DNA from: Salaquimonas sp. | GTDB taxonomy: Bacteria > Pseudomonadota > Alphaproteobacteria > Rhizobiales > Rhizobiaceae | NCBI GenBank assembly: GCA_022340185.1 | Contig: JAJDOK010000105.1 | Span: 1-34,111, forward strand | Reading direction: 5' to 3' | DNA: 34,111 nucleotides | Part shown: positions 1-7,265 of the stretch, piece after piece | How positions within the stretch are numbered: the stretch's first letter is position 1 | Layout of the letters: each line of letters opens with the position of its first letter | Made by a program: the position numbers and the translations under genes | Notes under the pieces: generated by a model | Databases searched by the model: none | Told to the model about the DNA's origin: nothing | Seen by the model: the letters and a program-made list of their open reading frames with translations, nothing else

Positions 1-87
1 TGGTGCCCCTGGCCGGACTCGAACCAGCACGCCCGTGAAGGCAACAGATTTTGAGTCTGCCGCGTCTACCAATTCCGCCACAGGGGC
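1..87 (-). tRNA. tRNA-Leu (anticodon CAA)
   Basis: Read on the minus strand the segment folds as a class II tRNA. The 7-bp acceptor stem is GCCCCTG/CAGGGGC, the D arm contains GGTAGACGC, the anticodon stem is GCAGA/TCTGT and the T arm is GCTGG-TTCGAGT-CCGGC. The anticodon loop CTCAAAA places CAA at 53-51, which decodes UUG leucine codons. The long variable arm between the anticodon and T arms is typical of leucine tRNAs. The 3' CCA is encoded (positions 3-1). The gene runs up to the window edge, so anything downstream of it is not visible. Confidence 0.96.
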
Positions 88-98
88 AACGGCCATGC

Positions 99-127
99 GA
101 ACTATCGGTTTCGGGCCGATTGGTCAA
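99..127 (-). promoter_or_regulatory. putative sigma-70 promoter of tRNA-Leu
   Basis: On the minus strand TTGACC (127-122) is followed after exactly 17 nt by TAGTTC (104-99). The mature tRNA 5' end lies 11 nt further on. The -35 matches 5 of 6 consensus bases and spacing is ideal, but the -10 is poor. The position fits a tRNA promoter with a leader of only a few bases. Confidence 0.4.
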
Positions 128-149
128 TCGCCGTTGACACATGGTTCAA

Positions 150-170
150 CAAAGCTTTGCCAAAGCTTTG
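150..170. repeat. tandem pair of identical 10-bp palindromes
   Basis: CAAAGCTTTG occurs at 150-159 and again at 161-170. Each copy is a perfect palindrome and the centres are 11 bp apart, about one helical turn. A consensus -35 hexamer TTGACA sits at 134-139 on the plus strand, though no good -10 follows it. A GC-rich hairpin follows at 206-222 (GCCGGC, ACCCC loop, GCCGGC). The pair could be an operator for the DedA/YqaA-dsbB unit starting at 259; no known regulator was recognised. Confidence 0.45.
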
Positions 171-258
171 ATTGCCGCAGCGTTAAAACCTGTCTAAACC
201 ACCCTGCCGGCACCCCGCCGGCGCCTTGATCGCCTGAACGCAACAACCGGCTCCCCCT

Positions 259-840
259 ATGCTTCGAGCGCTTTACGACTGGGTCTTTTCGCTTGCCCGC
301 CACAAACGGGCGAGCTGGGCGCTGGCCGGGATCTCCTTCGTCGAAAGTTCCGTCTTCCCCATCCCCCCCGACGTGCTGCTCATCCCGATGGTGCTCGCCG
401 AAAAGCGCAAATGGCTGTTCTATGCGGCGCTGTGCACATTGGCTTCGGTTATCGGCGCTTTTCTGGGCTATTTCATCGGCGCCGTTTTATACGACGTGAT
501 CGGCAAGCCGATCCTCGATTTCTACCAGATGGGCGACAAGTTCGACGACATCGCCCGCTGGTACAACGAATGGGGCGGCTGGGGCGTGCTGTTCGCTGCC
601 ATGACACCCTTCCCCTACAAGGTGATCACCATCTTTTCCGGTGCGACGGGACTCAATTTCCTGATCTTCACCATCGTGTCCATCGTCGGGCGCGGTACGC
701 GCTTCTTCATCGTCTCCGGCCTGCTCTATCTGTTTGGCGAGCCGGTCCGCGACTTTATCGAGAAGCGCCTTGGCCTTATGTTCATCCTCGCCGTGGTGCT
801 GCTGCTCGGCGGGTTCCTCGCCATCAAATACGTTTTCTGA
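259..840 (+). CDS. YqaA/DedA-family inner-membrane protein
   Basis: A 193-residue polytopic membrane protein of the VTT/SNARE-associated (DedA, YqaA-type) superfamily. Family members are implicated in lipid flipping and envelope homeostasis, but the substrate of this one is unknown. Visible features are an N-terminal hydrophobic segment with the ESSVFPIPPDVLL motif (about residues 28-40), a Gly-rich helix ASVIGAFLGYFIG (about 62-74), the cytoplasmic re-entrant region with the diagnostic TPFPYKVITIFSGATGL (about 115-131), an arginine after the third helix (GRGTRFF), and a final hydrophobic helix. Length fits the family. The ATG at 259 has no purine-rich Shine-Dalgarno. dsbB follows after 8 bases, so the two are probably co-transcribed. 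Confidence 0.88.
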   Translation: MLRALYDWVFSLARHKRASWALAGISFVESSVFPIPPDVLLIPMVLAEKRKWLFYAALCTLASVIGAFLGYFIGAVLYDVIGKPILDFYQMGDKFDDIARWYNEWGGWGVLFAAMTPFPYKVITIFSGATGLNFLIFTIVSIVGRGTRFFIVSGLLYLFGEPVRDFIEKRLGLMFILAVVLLLGGFLAIKYVF

Positions 841-848
841 GATCGATC

Positions 849-1349
849 ATGAACCTGACGCGAAACACGCAACTGTTTGCAGCCGTCCTGGTCTTCCTCG
901 GCATGGCCGCGGTGATCGCCTATGTGCTCGGTTTCCAGTACATAGGCGGCTACATCCCATGCAAGCTGTGCCTCGCCCAGCGCCAGCCCTATTACTATGC
1001 CTTTCCGGTCTCGCTTATCGCTCTGCTGTCGGCATGGCGCGGCTGGTCGCCGGTCCTCACGCGCACTGCGCTCATCGTCACCGGTCTGCTGCTGTTGTGG
1101 ACCTGCGGGCTCGGCATCTACCATTCGGGCGTCGAATGGGGCTGGTGGCAGGGCCCGACCGATTGCGGCGCGGCGGCGAACGGCATCTCCAAGGACGTCA
1201 ACGATCTGCTCGGCGATCTTACCGCCAAGCACCCGCCCTCATGTAACGAGGCGGCAGGTCGTTTTCTGGGCCTGTCCTTTGCCGGCTGGAACGTGATCGC
1301 CTCGCTGGTACTGGCGCTGATCGCCTTTCGCGGCGCACTGAAAAGATAA
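849..1349 (+). CDS. dsbB: disulfide bond formation protein DsbB
   Basis: A 166-residue, four-helix inner-membrane quinone reductase of the DsbB family, which re-oxidises DsbA and passes electrons to quinone. Both redox pairs can be seen: C38-x-x-C41 in the PCKLCLAQR motif of the first periplasmic loop, and C106 (PTDCG) with C132 (PSCNEA) in the second. The conserved C-terminal motif FLGLSFAGWNVIASL is present. The start chosen is the ATG at 849, eight bases after the upstream DedA/YqaA gene, which gives a normal family length. The convergent HNH gene ends seven bases beyond the stop, leaving no room for a terminator. No dsbA is present in the window. Confidence 0.95.
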   Translation: MNLTRNTQLFAAVLVFLGMAAVIAYVLGFQYIGGYIPCKLCLAQRQPYYYAFPVSLIALLSAWRGWSPVLTRTALIVTGLLLLWTCGLGIYHSGVEWGWWQGPTDCGAAANGISKDVNDLLGDLTAKHPPSCNEAAGRFLGLSFAGWNVIASLVLALIAFRGALKR

Positions 1350-1356
1350 CTGGGGA

Positions 1357-1974
1357 TCAGGGCTCCAGCTCGGTGTCCCAGTAGAGGAAGTCCATCCAGC
1401 TGTCGTGCAAATAATTGGGCGGAAATTTCCGCCCGTTGCGATGCAAATCCTCGATGGTCGGCATGAAGGGCCGTTGCACCGGCCACATCTTGGCCTCGCG
1501 CGGCAGCTTGTTGCCTTTTCTCAGATTGCAGCTCGAGCAGGCTGCGCACACATTCTCCCATGTCGTCTGCCCGCCCTTGGAACGCGGCACGATATGGTCG
1601 AAGGTCAGGTCGTCATCCGTCCCGCAATACTGGCACTCGAACCGGTCGCGCAGGAAGACGTTGAAACGCGTGAACGCCGGGTGGCGGTTGGGGCGTACGA
1701 AGGTCTTCAGGCTGACGACGCTCGGCAGTTTCATCGCGAAGGAAGGGCTTCTGACCGCCGAATCATATTCGGCGACGATGTTCACCCGGTCGAGGAAGAC
1801 CGCCTTGACGGCGTCCTGCCACGACCACAGCGACAGCGGATAATAGCTCAGAGGCCGATAATCCGCGTTCAGCACCAGCGCCGGATGCGCACCCGGTGAC
1901 AGGGAACCCGATGACACGGGACCTGAAGATACTGCGCCCGGTGATACAGCGCCCGGTGATACAGCGATCGTCAA
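1357..1974 (-). CDS. HNH endonuclease with repetitive N-terminus
   Basis: A 205-residue HNH-family protein of the type common in Rhizobiales. Two zinc-ribbon knuckles (C114-x2-C117 and C146-x2-C149) flank the catalytic core with D126-H127 (TFDHIVPRSKGG) and N150. The C-terminal motif LYWDTELEP is typical of this subgroup. The start chosen is TTG at 1974 because AAGGAGG (1986-1980) lies 5 nt upstream and yields the family-typical MTIAV. The ATG at 1998 would place that Shine-Dalgarno inside the gene. Residues 5-29 are a five-unit Ser-Pro-Gly-Ala-Val repeat inserted between the N-terminal MTIAV and the conserved PALVLNADYRPL (31-42). Biological role is unknown; these enzymes are usually housekeeping-like chromosomal genes rather than restriction enzymes. 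Confidence 0.9.
   Translation of the reverse strand: MTIAVSPGAVSPGAVSSGPVSSGSLSPGAHPALVLNADYRPLSYYPLSLWSWQDAVKAVFLDRVNIVAEYDSAVRSPSFAMKLPSVVSLKTFVRPNRHPAFTRFNVFLRDRFECQYCGTDDDLTFDHIVPRSKGGQTTWENVCAACSSCNLRKGNKLPREAKMWPVQRPFMPTIEDLHRNGRKFPPNYLHDSWMDFLYWDTELEP
1889..1963. repeat. coding 15-bp minisatellite, five units
   Basis: Five contiguous 15-bp units run from 1889 to 1963 inside the HNH gene. The two units at 1934-1948 and 1949-1963 are identical on the plus strand (GCGCCCGGTGATACA). The other three (1889-1903, 1904-1918, 1919-1933) are diverged copies. Translated on the minus strand they give repeats of the form SPGAV, SSGPV and SSGSL. The period is a multiple of three, so copy-number change would keep the frame. 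Confidence 0.9.
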
Positions 1975-2116
1975 CACGACCTCCTTGCGATGGGCCACTG
2001 CGTTGATTCGGCCGGCCCAGAATCACACCGTTTCGTCGGCGGTACTATCTAAATCCACTATGTCAGCCTTGTGAAGACCGGCACATTTCGAAATTCGCCG
2101 CATCCACGCGTCGTTT

Positions 2117-2767
2117 TCACACCGGCAAGGCATCACGCCCGCCCTTGATGGCGCGATAATAGGCCCAAAACAGCCGCGCCGCCACGCCGCGCCAGGGCGC
2201 CCACATCGCAGCGATTTCCCTGAGCGCCCTGTCGGCGGGTCGCTCGTCGAGTTTAAGCGCCGCGCGCACGGCCTCGGCCAGCGCCAGATCACCGGCGGGA
2301 AAGATGTCGGCATGACCGCCGCAGAACAGCAGGTAGATTTCCGCCGTCCATGGCCCGATGCCCTTGATCGCCGTCATCGCCGCCATGGCGTCCTCGGCCT
2401 GCATGGTTGCGAGCATGGACAGGTCCAGTTCGCCGGACACCACCGCTTCGGCGACATTGAGAAGGGTACGCTGCTTCGGCCGCGACAGACCCGCCTCACG
2501 GAAGACGTCTTCCTCGCAGGCAAGCAGCGTGGCCGCGTCGAGCGGGTCGACCAGCGCTGTGAACCGGTTTCTGATCGCCGCCGCGCTCGCCGTCGATACC
2601 TGCTGCGAGATGACGATACCCGCCAGGCCGGCAAAATCCGGTGTCGACAGACGCAGAGGCAATTCGCCCGCCGCCTGCGCCACCGGCCGGAGGCGGGGAT
2701 CGATCTTCAATAGTGCCTCAAGCCCGTTTTCGACGTCGGCGGAGTTGCGGATCACCTGCATCGCCAT
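2117..2767 (-). CDS. AlkA-like DNA-3-methyladenine glycosylase II
   Basis: A 216-residue base-excision repair glycosylase of the HhH-GPD superfamily, predicted to remove alkylated purines from DNA. The helix-hairpin-helix is visible as IKGIGPWTAEIY (about residues 134-145), and the catalytic aspartate is D160 in FPAGDLAL. SQQVSTASA (about 54-62) is the usual substrate-pocket helix. No [4Fe-4S] cysteine cluster is present, which separates it from the Nth/MutY group. It is shorter than E. coli AlkA and lacks an N-terminal transcription-factor-like region. Its start lies 32 bp from the divergent gluQ start. An overlapping frame on the same strand (2023-2313) is not coding. Confidence 0.9.
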   Translation of the reverse strand: MAMQVIRNSADVENGLEALLKIDPRLRPVAQAAGELPLRLSTPDFAGLAGIVISQQVSTASAAAIRNRFTALVDPLDAATLLACEEDVFREAGLSRPKQRTLLNVAEAVVSGELDLSMLATMQAEDAMAAMTAIKGIGPWTAEIYLLFCGGHADIFPAGDLALAEAVRAALKLDERPADRALREIAAMWAPWRGVAARLFWAYYRAIKGGRDALPV

Positions 2768-2799
2768 GCAAACAGCATCCTGCTAATCATTCCCGGACA

Positions 2800-3693
2800 A
2801 TGAGTAGACCTGTTTTCCGTTTCGCGCCAAGCCCCAACGGCCTGTTGCATCTGGGCCATGCCTATTCCGCGCTCGTCAATCTGCGCCTGGCGCGCGCGGC
2901 GGGCGGCACGATGTTGTTGCGTATCGAAGACATCGACACCGCCCGCTGCACACCCGAAAACGAGGCCATGATGCTCGAGGACCTCGAATGGCTCGGCTTT
3001 GAATGGGATGCCTCGCCCCGCCGCCAATCGGACCATTTCGCCGATTACCGCGCCGCGCTGGAGGATTTGCTGGCTGAAAGCCTCGTCTATCCCTCAACCA
3101 TGAGCCGCGGAGAAATCCGCCGCGCTGTCGAGCGCGAGGTGGAAAATGGCGGCTCCTGGCCCAGTGACCCCGACGGCGTGCCGCTTTATCCCGGCAACGA
3201 ATGCGAGCTGGGGCCTCAGGCGCGCAACGAGATCATGGCAGGCGTCGCCGACTACACGCTGCGCCTCGACAACGCGGCAACGCTGGCGCGTCTTAAAGCC
3301 CCACTGCAATGGTATGAGGAAGGCTCGGGCCCTGACGGCCAGACCGGCTGGATCGATGTCAATCTCGCCAAATGGGGCGACGTCGTGCTGGCGAGAAAGG
3401 ACACGCCGGCAAGCTACCATCTGGCCTGCGTCATCGATGACGGTATCGAGGGGGTCACGCATGTCGTGCGCGGGCGCGACCTGTTTCATTCGACCTCGGT
3501 CCACCGCCCGCTGCAGCAATTGTTCGGCCTGCCGGCGCCGGCCTATTTCCACCACGATCTCATCCTCGACGAGACCGGGCGCAAATTGTCGAAATCCGTT
3601 GGCTCGACCGCGCTGCGCCATCTGCGCGCTGCTGGCCTTACCCCGGTCGATGTCCGCCGCATGATCGGCCTGGAAGACCAACCTGCTCATTGA
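2800..3693 (+). CDS. gluQ: glutamyl-Q tRNA(Asp) synthetase
   Basis: A 297-residue GluQRS, a truncated paralogue of glutamyl-tRNA synthetase that lacks the anticodon-binding domain and attaches glutamate to queuosine-34 of tRNA-Asp. The FAPSPNGLLHLGH signature (residues 8-20) and the KLSKS motif (262-266) are clear, as is RIEDIDTARC (41-50). Start at ATG 2800 gives a family-sized protein; the open frame continues upstream but that part does not resemble the family. The zinc-binding cysteines found in E. coli YadB are not present: the corresponding segment reads YPSTMSRGEI (97-106). It is convergent with the small membrane protein gene at 3699, five bases beyond the stop. Confidence 0.94.
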   Translation: MSRPVFRFAPSPNGLLHLGHAYSALVNLRLARAAGGTMLLRIEDIDTARCTPENEAMMLEDLEWLGFEWDASPRRQSDHFADYRAALEDLLAESLVYPSTMSRGEIRRAVEREVENGGSWPSDPDGVPLYPGNECELGPQARNEIMAGVADYTLRLDNAATLARLKAPLQWYEEGSGPDGQTGWIDVNLAKWGDVVLARKDTPASYHLACVIDDGIEGVTHVVRGRDLFHSTSVHRPLQQLFGLPAPAYFHHDLILDETGRKLSKSVGSTALRHLRAAGLTPVDVRRMIGLEDQPAH

Positions 3694-3698
3694 ATGCT

Positions 3699-3986
3699 TC
3701 AGGTATGCGTGAACGCCTTGGCCACCGAAAGCATGACAAGCGCCAGCGTTGCTCCGCCAAAGCCGGTCAGGATGGCAAACTGTGTTTCACCATTGAAGCT
3801 GTAGCCGAGCTGGTTGTAGGCGAACAGCCCGACATAGCAGCCCGTGACCAACAGCATACAATTGCCGGCCACGCCGAAGCCGGCATGCCCCATGATCTTG
3901 TCGGCAATCCAGCCGCAGACATAAGACAGCGAGCAGGCGAGCGCAAAGGTGACGATCCAGTAGTTCCTGGACATTTCCCAAAGCAT
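3699..3986 (-). CDS. small three-helix membrane protein, function unknown
   Basis: A 95-residue hydrophobic protein with predicted membrane helices at about residues 10-26, 36-55 and 70-90. The segment GWIADKIMGHAGFGVAGN faintly recalls the GlsB/YeaQ/YmgE (transglycosylase-associated) family in layout, but this is a weak resemblance. The start chosen is ATG 3986 because GGAGG lies about 6 nt upstream on the minus strand. The in-frame ATG at 4019 lacks such a site. It is separated from the upstream yihY-like gene by about 200 bases and from gluQ by five. No function can be assigned. Confidence 0.75.
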   Translation of the reverse strand: MLWEMSRNYWIVTFALACSLSYVCGWIADKIMGHAGFGVAGNCMLLVTGCYVGLFAYNQLGYSFNGETQFAILTGFGGATLALVMLSVAKAFTHT

Positions 3987-4152
3987 GACAACCTCCGCAT
4001 CCACTATGGACGAATCCACAGGCGAATGAACAGCGATTTAAGAGGGAATACGCGCCGGGCTTCGCCGGCAAGTGCGACATTCCCCCAACACCGCGATCCG
4101 GAAAACCCGATCCGGGGCCTCCTGGATCGCATGCTTTAATGATACGTTATCC

Positions 4153-4180
4153 ATCTTCCCGGAAGATTAACGCCGGCGTT
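4153..4180. repeat. two adjacent short palindromes upstream of the small membrane gene
   Basis: ATCTTCC-C-GGAAGAT (4153-4167) is followed one base later by the perfect 12-bp palindrome AACGCCGGCGTT (4169-4180). They lie just beyond the stop of the YihY gene (4187) and about 170 bp upstream of the start at 3986. There is no T-run on either side, so a classical terminator is not supported. A protein-binding site or transcript-end hairpin is possible. Confidence 0.4.
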
Positions 4181-4186
4181 GCAATT

Positions 4187-5065
4187 TTAGCGATCCGGCG
4201 GTTTCGAAGAGCCGTTTTTCCTTTCCTCGTTGAGCACGGCGTTGAATTCCGCTCCGATCAGGAAGATCACCGACATGTAGTAGACAAAGATCAGCGTGAT
4301 CATCACGCCGGCGAGCCCGGCATAGGTGCTCACATAATTGGCGAAGCCCTTGAGATAGATCGCGAATGCCCAGGATGCGATGAGCCACAAAACCAGTGTA
4401 AGCGCGATGCCCGGTGCAACTTCGATGAATTTGCGCCTGCCCGAAGGCAGCCATTTGTGGGCGGCGAACAACGCCGCAATCATCACCACGCCCGATACTG
4501 CCAGGCTCCAGTCGCCGAAACGGGAAATTTCCTCGACCAGTCCCGATGAATATTTGCGCGCGATCGCAAGGGCGAGCGGCATCAGCACCAGAACAATGGC
4601 GACCGTCGCCACGGTCAGCGAAGCGCCGATAACGAAAACGATGCTCTGGATACGCAGCCTGACGAAATTGCGTGTTTCTCTAACCTTGTAGGCGCGGTTC
4701 AAGCCGAGCCGCAAAGCCTCGACGCCATTGGAGGCAAAGAACAGCGCCACCACTGCACCGAAGGTCAGGATGTCGCCGCGCGGTTCCGTCAGGACGGCGC
4801 GCACCTCGCGTGCAATCGGTTCCGCCACGGATTCCGGCCACGCGTCGAAGACGAGATGGATTACGGTGTCGGGAAAGTCGCCGAGGTCGAAAAAGGCGGC
4901 CAGCGATGCGCAGAAGATCAGGAAGGGAAACAGCGCCAGCAGGCCCGACAGTGTGATGTGGCTGGCGATCGCCCAGCCGTCGTCGCTGCCGAATCGCCAA
5001 ACTGCCCCTGCCGCCGCCCTGAGAGGGCGAAGCATCGGACCTGCCATTGTTGCGGTCCATTCCAT
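4187..5065 (-). CDS. YihY/virulence factor BrkB family membrane protein
   Basis: A 292-residue inner-membrane protein of the YihY/BrkB (formerly RNase BN) family. About six transmembrane helices are visible. Conserved family segments include DDGWAIASHITLSGLLALFPFLIF (about residues 28-51), FFASNGVEALRLGLNRAYKVRETRNFVRLR (roughly 128-157) and the C-terminal YLKGFANYVSTYAGLAGVMITLIFVYYMSVIFLIGAEFNAVL. The molecular function of the family is not established. ATG 5065 gives the full frame, but ATGs at 5047 and 5035 are also possible, the last having AGG about 5 nt upstream. It is divergent from the SDR gene at 5122 with a 56-base gap. Confidence 0.9.
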   Translation of the reverse strand: MEWTATMAGPMLRPLRAAAGAVWRFGSDDGWAIASHITLSGLLALFPFLIFCASLAAFFDLGDFPDTVIHLVFDAWPESVAEPIAREVRAVLTEPRGDILTFGAVVALFFASNGVEALRLGLNRAYKVRETRNFVRLRIQSIVFVIGASLTVATVAIVLVLMPLALAIARKYSSGLVEEISRFGDWSLAVSGVVMIAALFAAHKWLPSGRRKFIEVAPGIALTLVLWLIASWAFAIYLKGFANYVSTYAGLAGVMITLIFVYYMSVIFLIGAEFNAVLNEERKNGSSKPPDR

Positions 5066-5121
5066 TCAGCGTTATGCGGCTTTTTTCACTGGCGGCATGA
5101 TTCTGAAAGAAATGAGGCCGA

Positions 5122-5997
5122 ATGGGCGCAATGTCTAGGGTCAGGACCATTCTCGTAACCGGCTGCTCGTCGGGCATTGGCCGTCACTGCGCCCTGCGGT
5201 TGAAGGACGATGGCTGGCGCGTCTTCGCCACCGCGCGCGCCGAAACCGACCTTGCCGCGCTCAGGGGCGAAGGTTTCGAGGCGCTGCACCTTGATTATGC
5301 CGACACCGCCTCGATCCATGCCGCATTCAATGAGGTTCTCGCTGCGACCGGCGGCCGTCTCGATGCGCTGTTCAACAACGGCGCCTATGGCCAGCCCGGC
5401 GCAGTCGAGGATTTGACCGGCGAAGTGCTGCGCGCCCAGTTCGAGGCCAATTTTTTCGGTTGGCACGAATTGACCCGACTCGTCGTGCCGGTCATGCGCA
5501 AACAGGAAGTTGAACCGGGCTGGGGCCAACTAAATTGGGGAAGGGGGCGTATCGTGCACTGTTCCTCCATTCTGGGTTTCGTGCCCTTTCGCTGGCGCGG
5601 CGCCTACAACGCCTCTAAATTTGCGCTCGAGGGCCTGTTCCTGACCCAGCGCATGGAACTCAGGGGCAGCGGCATCCACATGAGCCTGATCGAGCCCGGA
5701 CCGATTGTCTCGCGCTTTACCGAGAATGGTCTTCAGAAATTCCTCGACAATATCGACATCGAAGGCTCGGTCCATGCCAGACGCTACGAGAAGGAACTCG
5801 CCCGTCTGAAGGCGAAGGGCGGCGTCAACCGTTTCCGGCTGGGTCCCGAAGCGGTCTACAAAAAGCTCGGACATGCGCTCGAAGCGCCACGGCCGCGCGC
5901 GCAATATCCGGTGACGATCCCCTCCCACTTCATGGCGCGGATACGCGGCATCACGCCGCAATTCCTCATGGACAGGCTTTTGCTGGGGTCGGATTGA
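5122..5997 (+). CDS. SDR-family NAD(P)-dependent oxidoreductase
   Basis: A 291-residue classical short-chain dehydrogenase/reductase. The nucleotide-binding TGCSSGIG is at residues 13-20, the NNAG-type motif reads NNGAYG (85-90), catalytic serine lies in CSS (147-149) and the YxxxK pair is Y162/K166 in AYNASKFALEG. EPGPI follows as expected. Between the fifth helix and the catalytic serine the protein has EVEPGWGQLNWG (about 129-140), which looks like an insertion relative to the usual short MRxQGxGRI linker of close relatives. ATG 5122 has GAGG 4 nt upstream. The substrate cannot be inferred; the protein resembles the retinol-dehydrogenase-like group of SDRs with a long C-terminus. Confidence 0.9.
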   Translation: MGAMSRVRTILVTGCSSGIGRHCALRLKDDGWRVFATARAETDLAALRGEGFEALHLDYADTASIHAAFNEVLAATGGRLDALFNNGAYGQPGAVEDLTGEVLRAQFEANFFGWHELTRLVVPVMRKQEVEPGWGQLNWGRGRIVHCSSILGFVPFRWRGAYNASKFALEGLFLTQRMELRGSGIHMSLIEPGPIVSRFTENGLQKFLDNIDIEGSVHARRYEKELARLKAKGGVNRFRLGPEAVYKKLGHALEAPRPRAQYPVTIPSHFMARIRGITPQFLMDRLLLGSD

Positions 5998-6062
5998 ACC
6001 ATTTAGTGTAGGATTTGATCGTGTAGCCAGCCCTGCGCCGAACCCGCCAATCGGAGTGTTGA

Positions 6063-6254
6063 ATGCTCGCCCTGAACGTCCTTATCCCGCTGATGCTGGC
6101 CGCTGTGCTGATCGTGCTCGGCCTCGGCCTGCACAACATGATACGCGGCGGCAATCCCAATCGCTCGCAGCGCCTCATGCGGCTCAGGATCCTGTTCCAG
6201 TTCATTGCCGTGGTCTTAGTCCTTACGGCGCTCTATATTGGTGGCCGCGGCTAA
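6063..6254 (+). CDS. twin-transmembrane (HIG1-domain-like) protein
   Basis: A 63-residue protein made almost only of two membrane helices (about 4-24 and 44-60) joined by a basic loop, HNMIRGGNPNRSQRLMRLRI. This is the layout of the hypoxia-induced-gene-1 type twin-transmembrane protein common in alphaproteobacteria, often found beside the PduO-type adenosyltransferase as here. In mitochondria HIG1 proteins associate with respiratory complexes; the bacterial role is not established. GGAG lies about 6 nt before the ATG at 6063. The adenosyltransferase begins 29 bases after its stop, so the two are likely one transcript. Confidence 0.85.
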   Translation: MLALNVLIPLMLAAVLIVLGLGLHNMIRGGNPNRSQRLMRLRILFQFIAVVLVLTALYIGGRG

Positions 6255-6283
6255 GTCATGGCCGCCCAACAAGGGCCGGACGA

Positions 6284-6847
6284 TTGGTAATCCTGAACAA
6301 GATCTACACCAAAACTGGAGATGACGGCTCCACCGCGCTGGCAAGCGGCGAACGGCGGCCCAAGCACAATCTGCGCATCGCCGCATACGGCACGATCGAC
6401 GAGACCAATGCGGCAATCGGCCTGTGCCAGCTCCATGCCGATGCCGGTCTCGCCGCGCCACTCGCCGCCATCCAGAATGATCTGTTCGATCTGGGCGCCG
6501 ACCTTGCCAGGCCTTCGAAAGATAATGGCGAGGAAAGCGCCTTGCGCGTGACCGGCGCACAGGTCGAGCGGCTCGAGGCGGAGATCGACACCATGAATGC
6601 CGATCTCGAACCACTGCGCTCCTTCGTCCTGCCCGGCGGCACGCCCGCCGCCGCCCATCTGCACCTGGCGCGCACTGTTGCACGGCGCGCCGAGCGGCTG
6701 ATTGTCGAACTCGCCGCAGTCGAAACGGTCAATCCGGCCGCTATCCGCTATGTCAACCGCCTGTCCGACTGGCTCTTCGTCGCCGCCCGCCATGCCAATG
6801 ACAAGGGTGCGGCCGACATGTTATGGGTGCCCGGCAAGAACCGCTGA
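6284..6847 (+). CDS. PduO-type cob(I)yrinic acid a,c-diamide adenosyltransferase
   Basis: A 187-residue ATP:corrinoid adenosyltransferase of the PduO/ATR class, which makes adenosylcobalamin from cob(I)alamin and ATP. The N-terminal ATP-binding motif is IYTKTGDDGSTAL (7-19), and the second signature SFVLPGGTPAAAHLHLARTVARRAER (113-138) carries the conserved active-site residues. VNRLSDWLFVAAR (157-169) completes the domain. The start chosen is TTG 6284, which gives MVILNKIYTKTGDDG as in relatives. The frame is open upstream to 6056 but that part overlaps the twin-TM gene in another frame and has no family similarity. The ATG at 6258 is out of frame and terminates at once. Confidence 0.92.
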   Translation: MVILNKIYTKTGDDGSTALASGERRPKHNLRIAAYGTIDETNAAIGLCQLHADAGLAAPLAAIQNDLFDLGADLARPSKDNGEESALRVTGAQVERLEAEIDTMNADLEPLRSFVLPGGTPAAAHLHLARTVARRAERLIVELAAVETVNPAAIRYVNRLSDWLFVAARHANDKGAADMLWVPGKNR

Positions 6848-6865
6848 CATCGCAAGGCAAATTGC

Positions 6866-7252
6866 ATGTGGACCTGGCTCCGAATCATCGGCTACGGCAT
6901 CCTCGTCTGGCTCATACCCTTTTTCGTCGCTTTCGCCGCCTTTGCCTTGCGCGACAGTAATCGCGCATTGTTTGAATCCATCATGGCGGTTACCGTGGCG
7001 GCGGTCGCAACCTTGTTCTCCTTCGATTATCTGCGCCGACTCGGCGTAAACCAGTTCGGCGCCGGCGTGCTCGCCGGACTGATCTGGATGGTGATTTCCA
7101 TCGCAATCGAGCTGCCGCTGATGCTGCCAGCGCCCATCGCCCTGCCGTTGGCCGACTACCTCGGCGATATCGCGCTCACCTTTGTGATGATACCGATCAT
7201 CGCCGCCGGCATCGGCGCCGCCTTCGCCCGCGCCGGGACACCCGGCGGCTAG
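6866..7252 (+). CDS. four-helix membrane protein, function unknown
   Basis: A 128-residue, strongly hydrophobic protein with helices at about 5-28, 38-55, 64-88 and 98-122. A conserved-looking loop FSFDYLRRLGVNQFGAG lies between helices 2 and 3. No recognised catalytic motif is present. AAGG precedes the ATG by about 7 nt. It is sandwiched between the corrinoid adenosyltransferase (18 bases upstream) and the rhomboid protease (13 bases downstream) on the same strand, so it is probably part of one operon. No function is assigned. Confidence 0.78.
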   Translation: MWTWLRIIGYGILVWLIPFFVAFAAFALRDSNRALFESIMAVTVAAVATLFSFDYLRRLGVNQFGAGVLAGLIWMVISIAIELPLMLPAPIALPLADYLGDIALTFVMIPIIAAGIGAAFARAGTPGG

Positions 7253-7265
7253 GTCGGCGCGCGCG

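Noticed and set aside
411-1349. A 312-codon plus-strand frame ending with the DsbB sequence
   Set aside because: Only the part from 849 is DsbB; the first 146 codons overlap the DedA/YqaA-type gene in another frame and have biased, arginine-rich composition.
6258-6290. A ten-codon frame before the adenosyltransferase, considered as a leader peptide
   Set aside because: It has no regulatory codon run, no attenuator hairpin, and overlaps the TTG start by chance. No cobalamin riboswitch box was found either.
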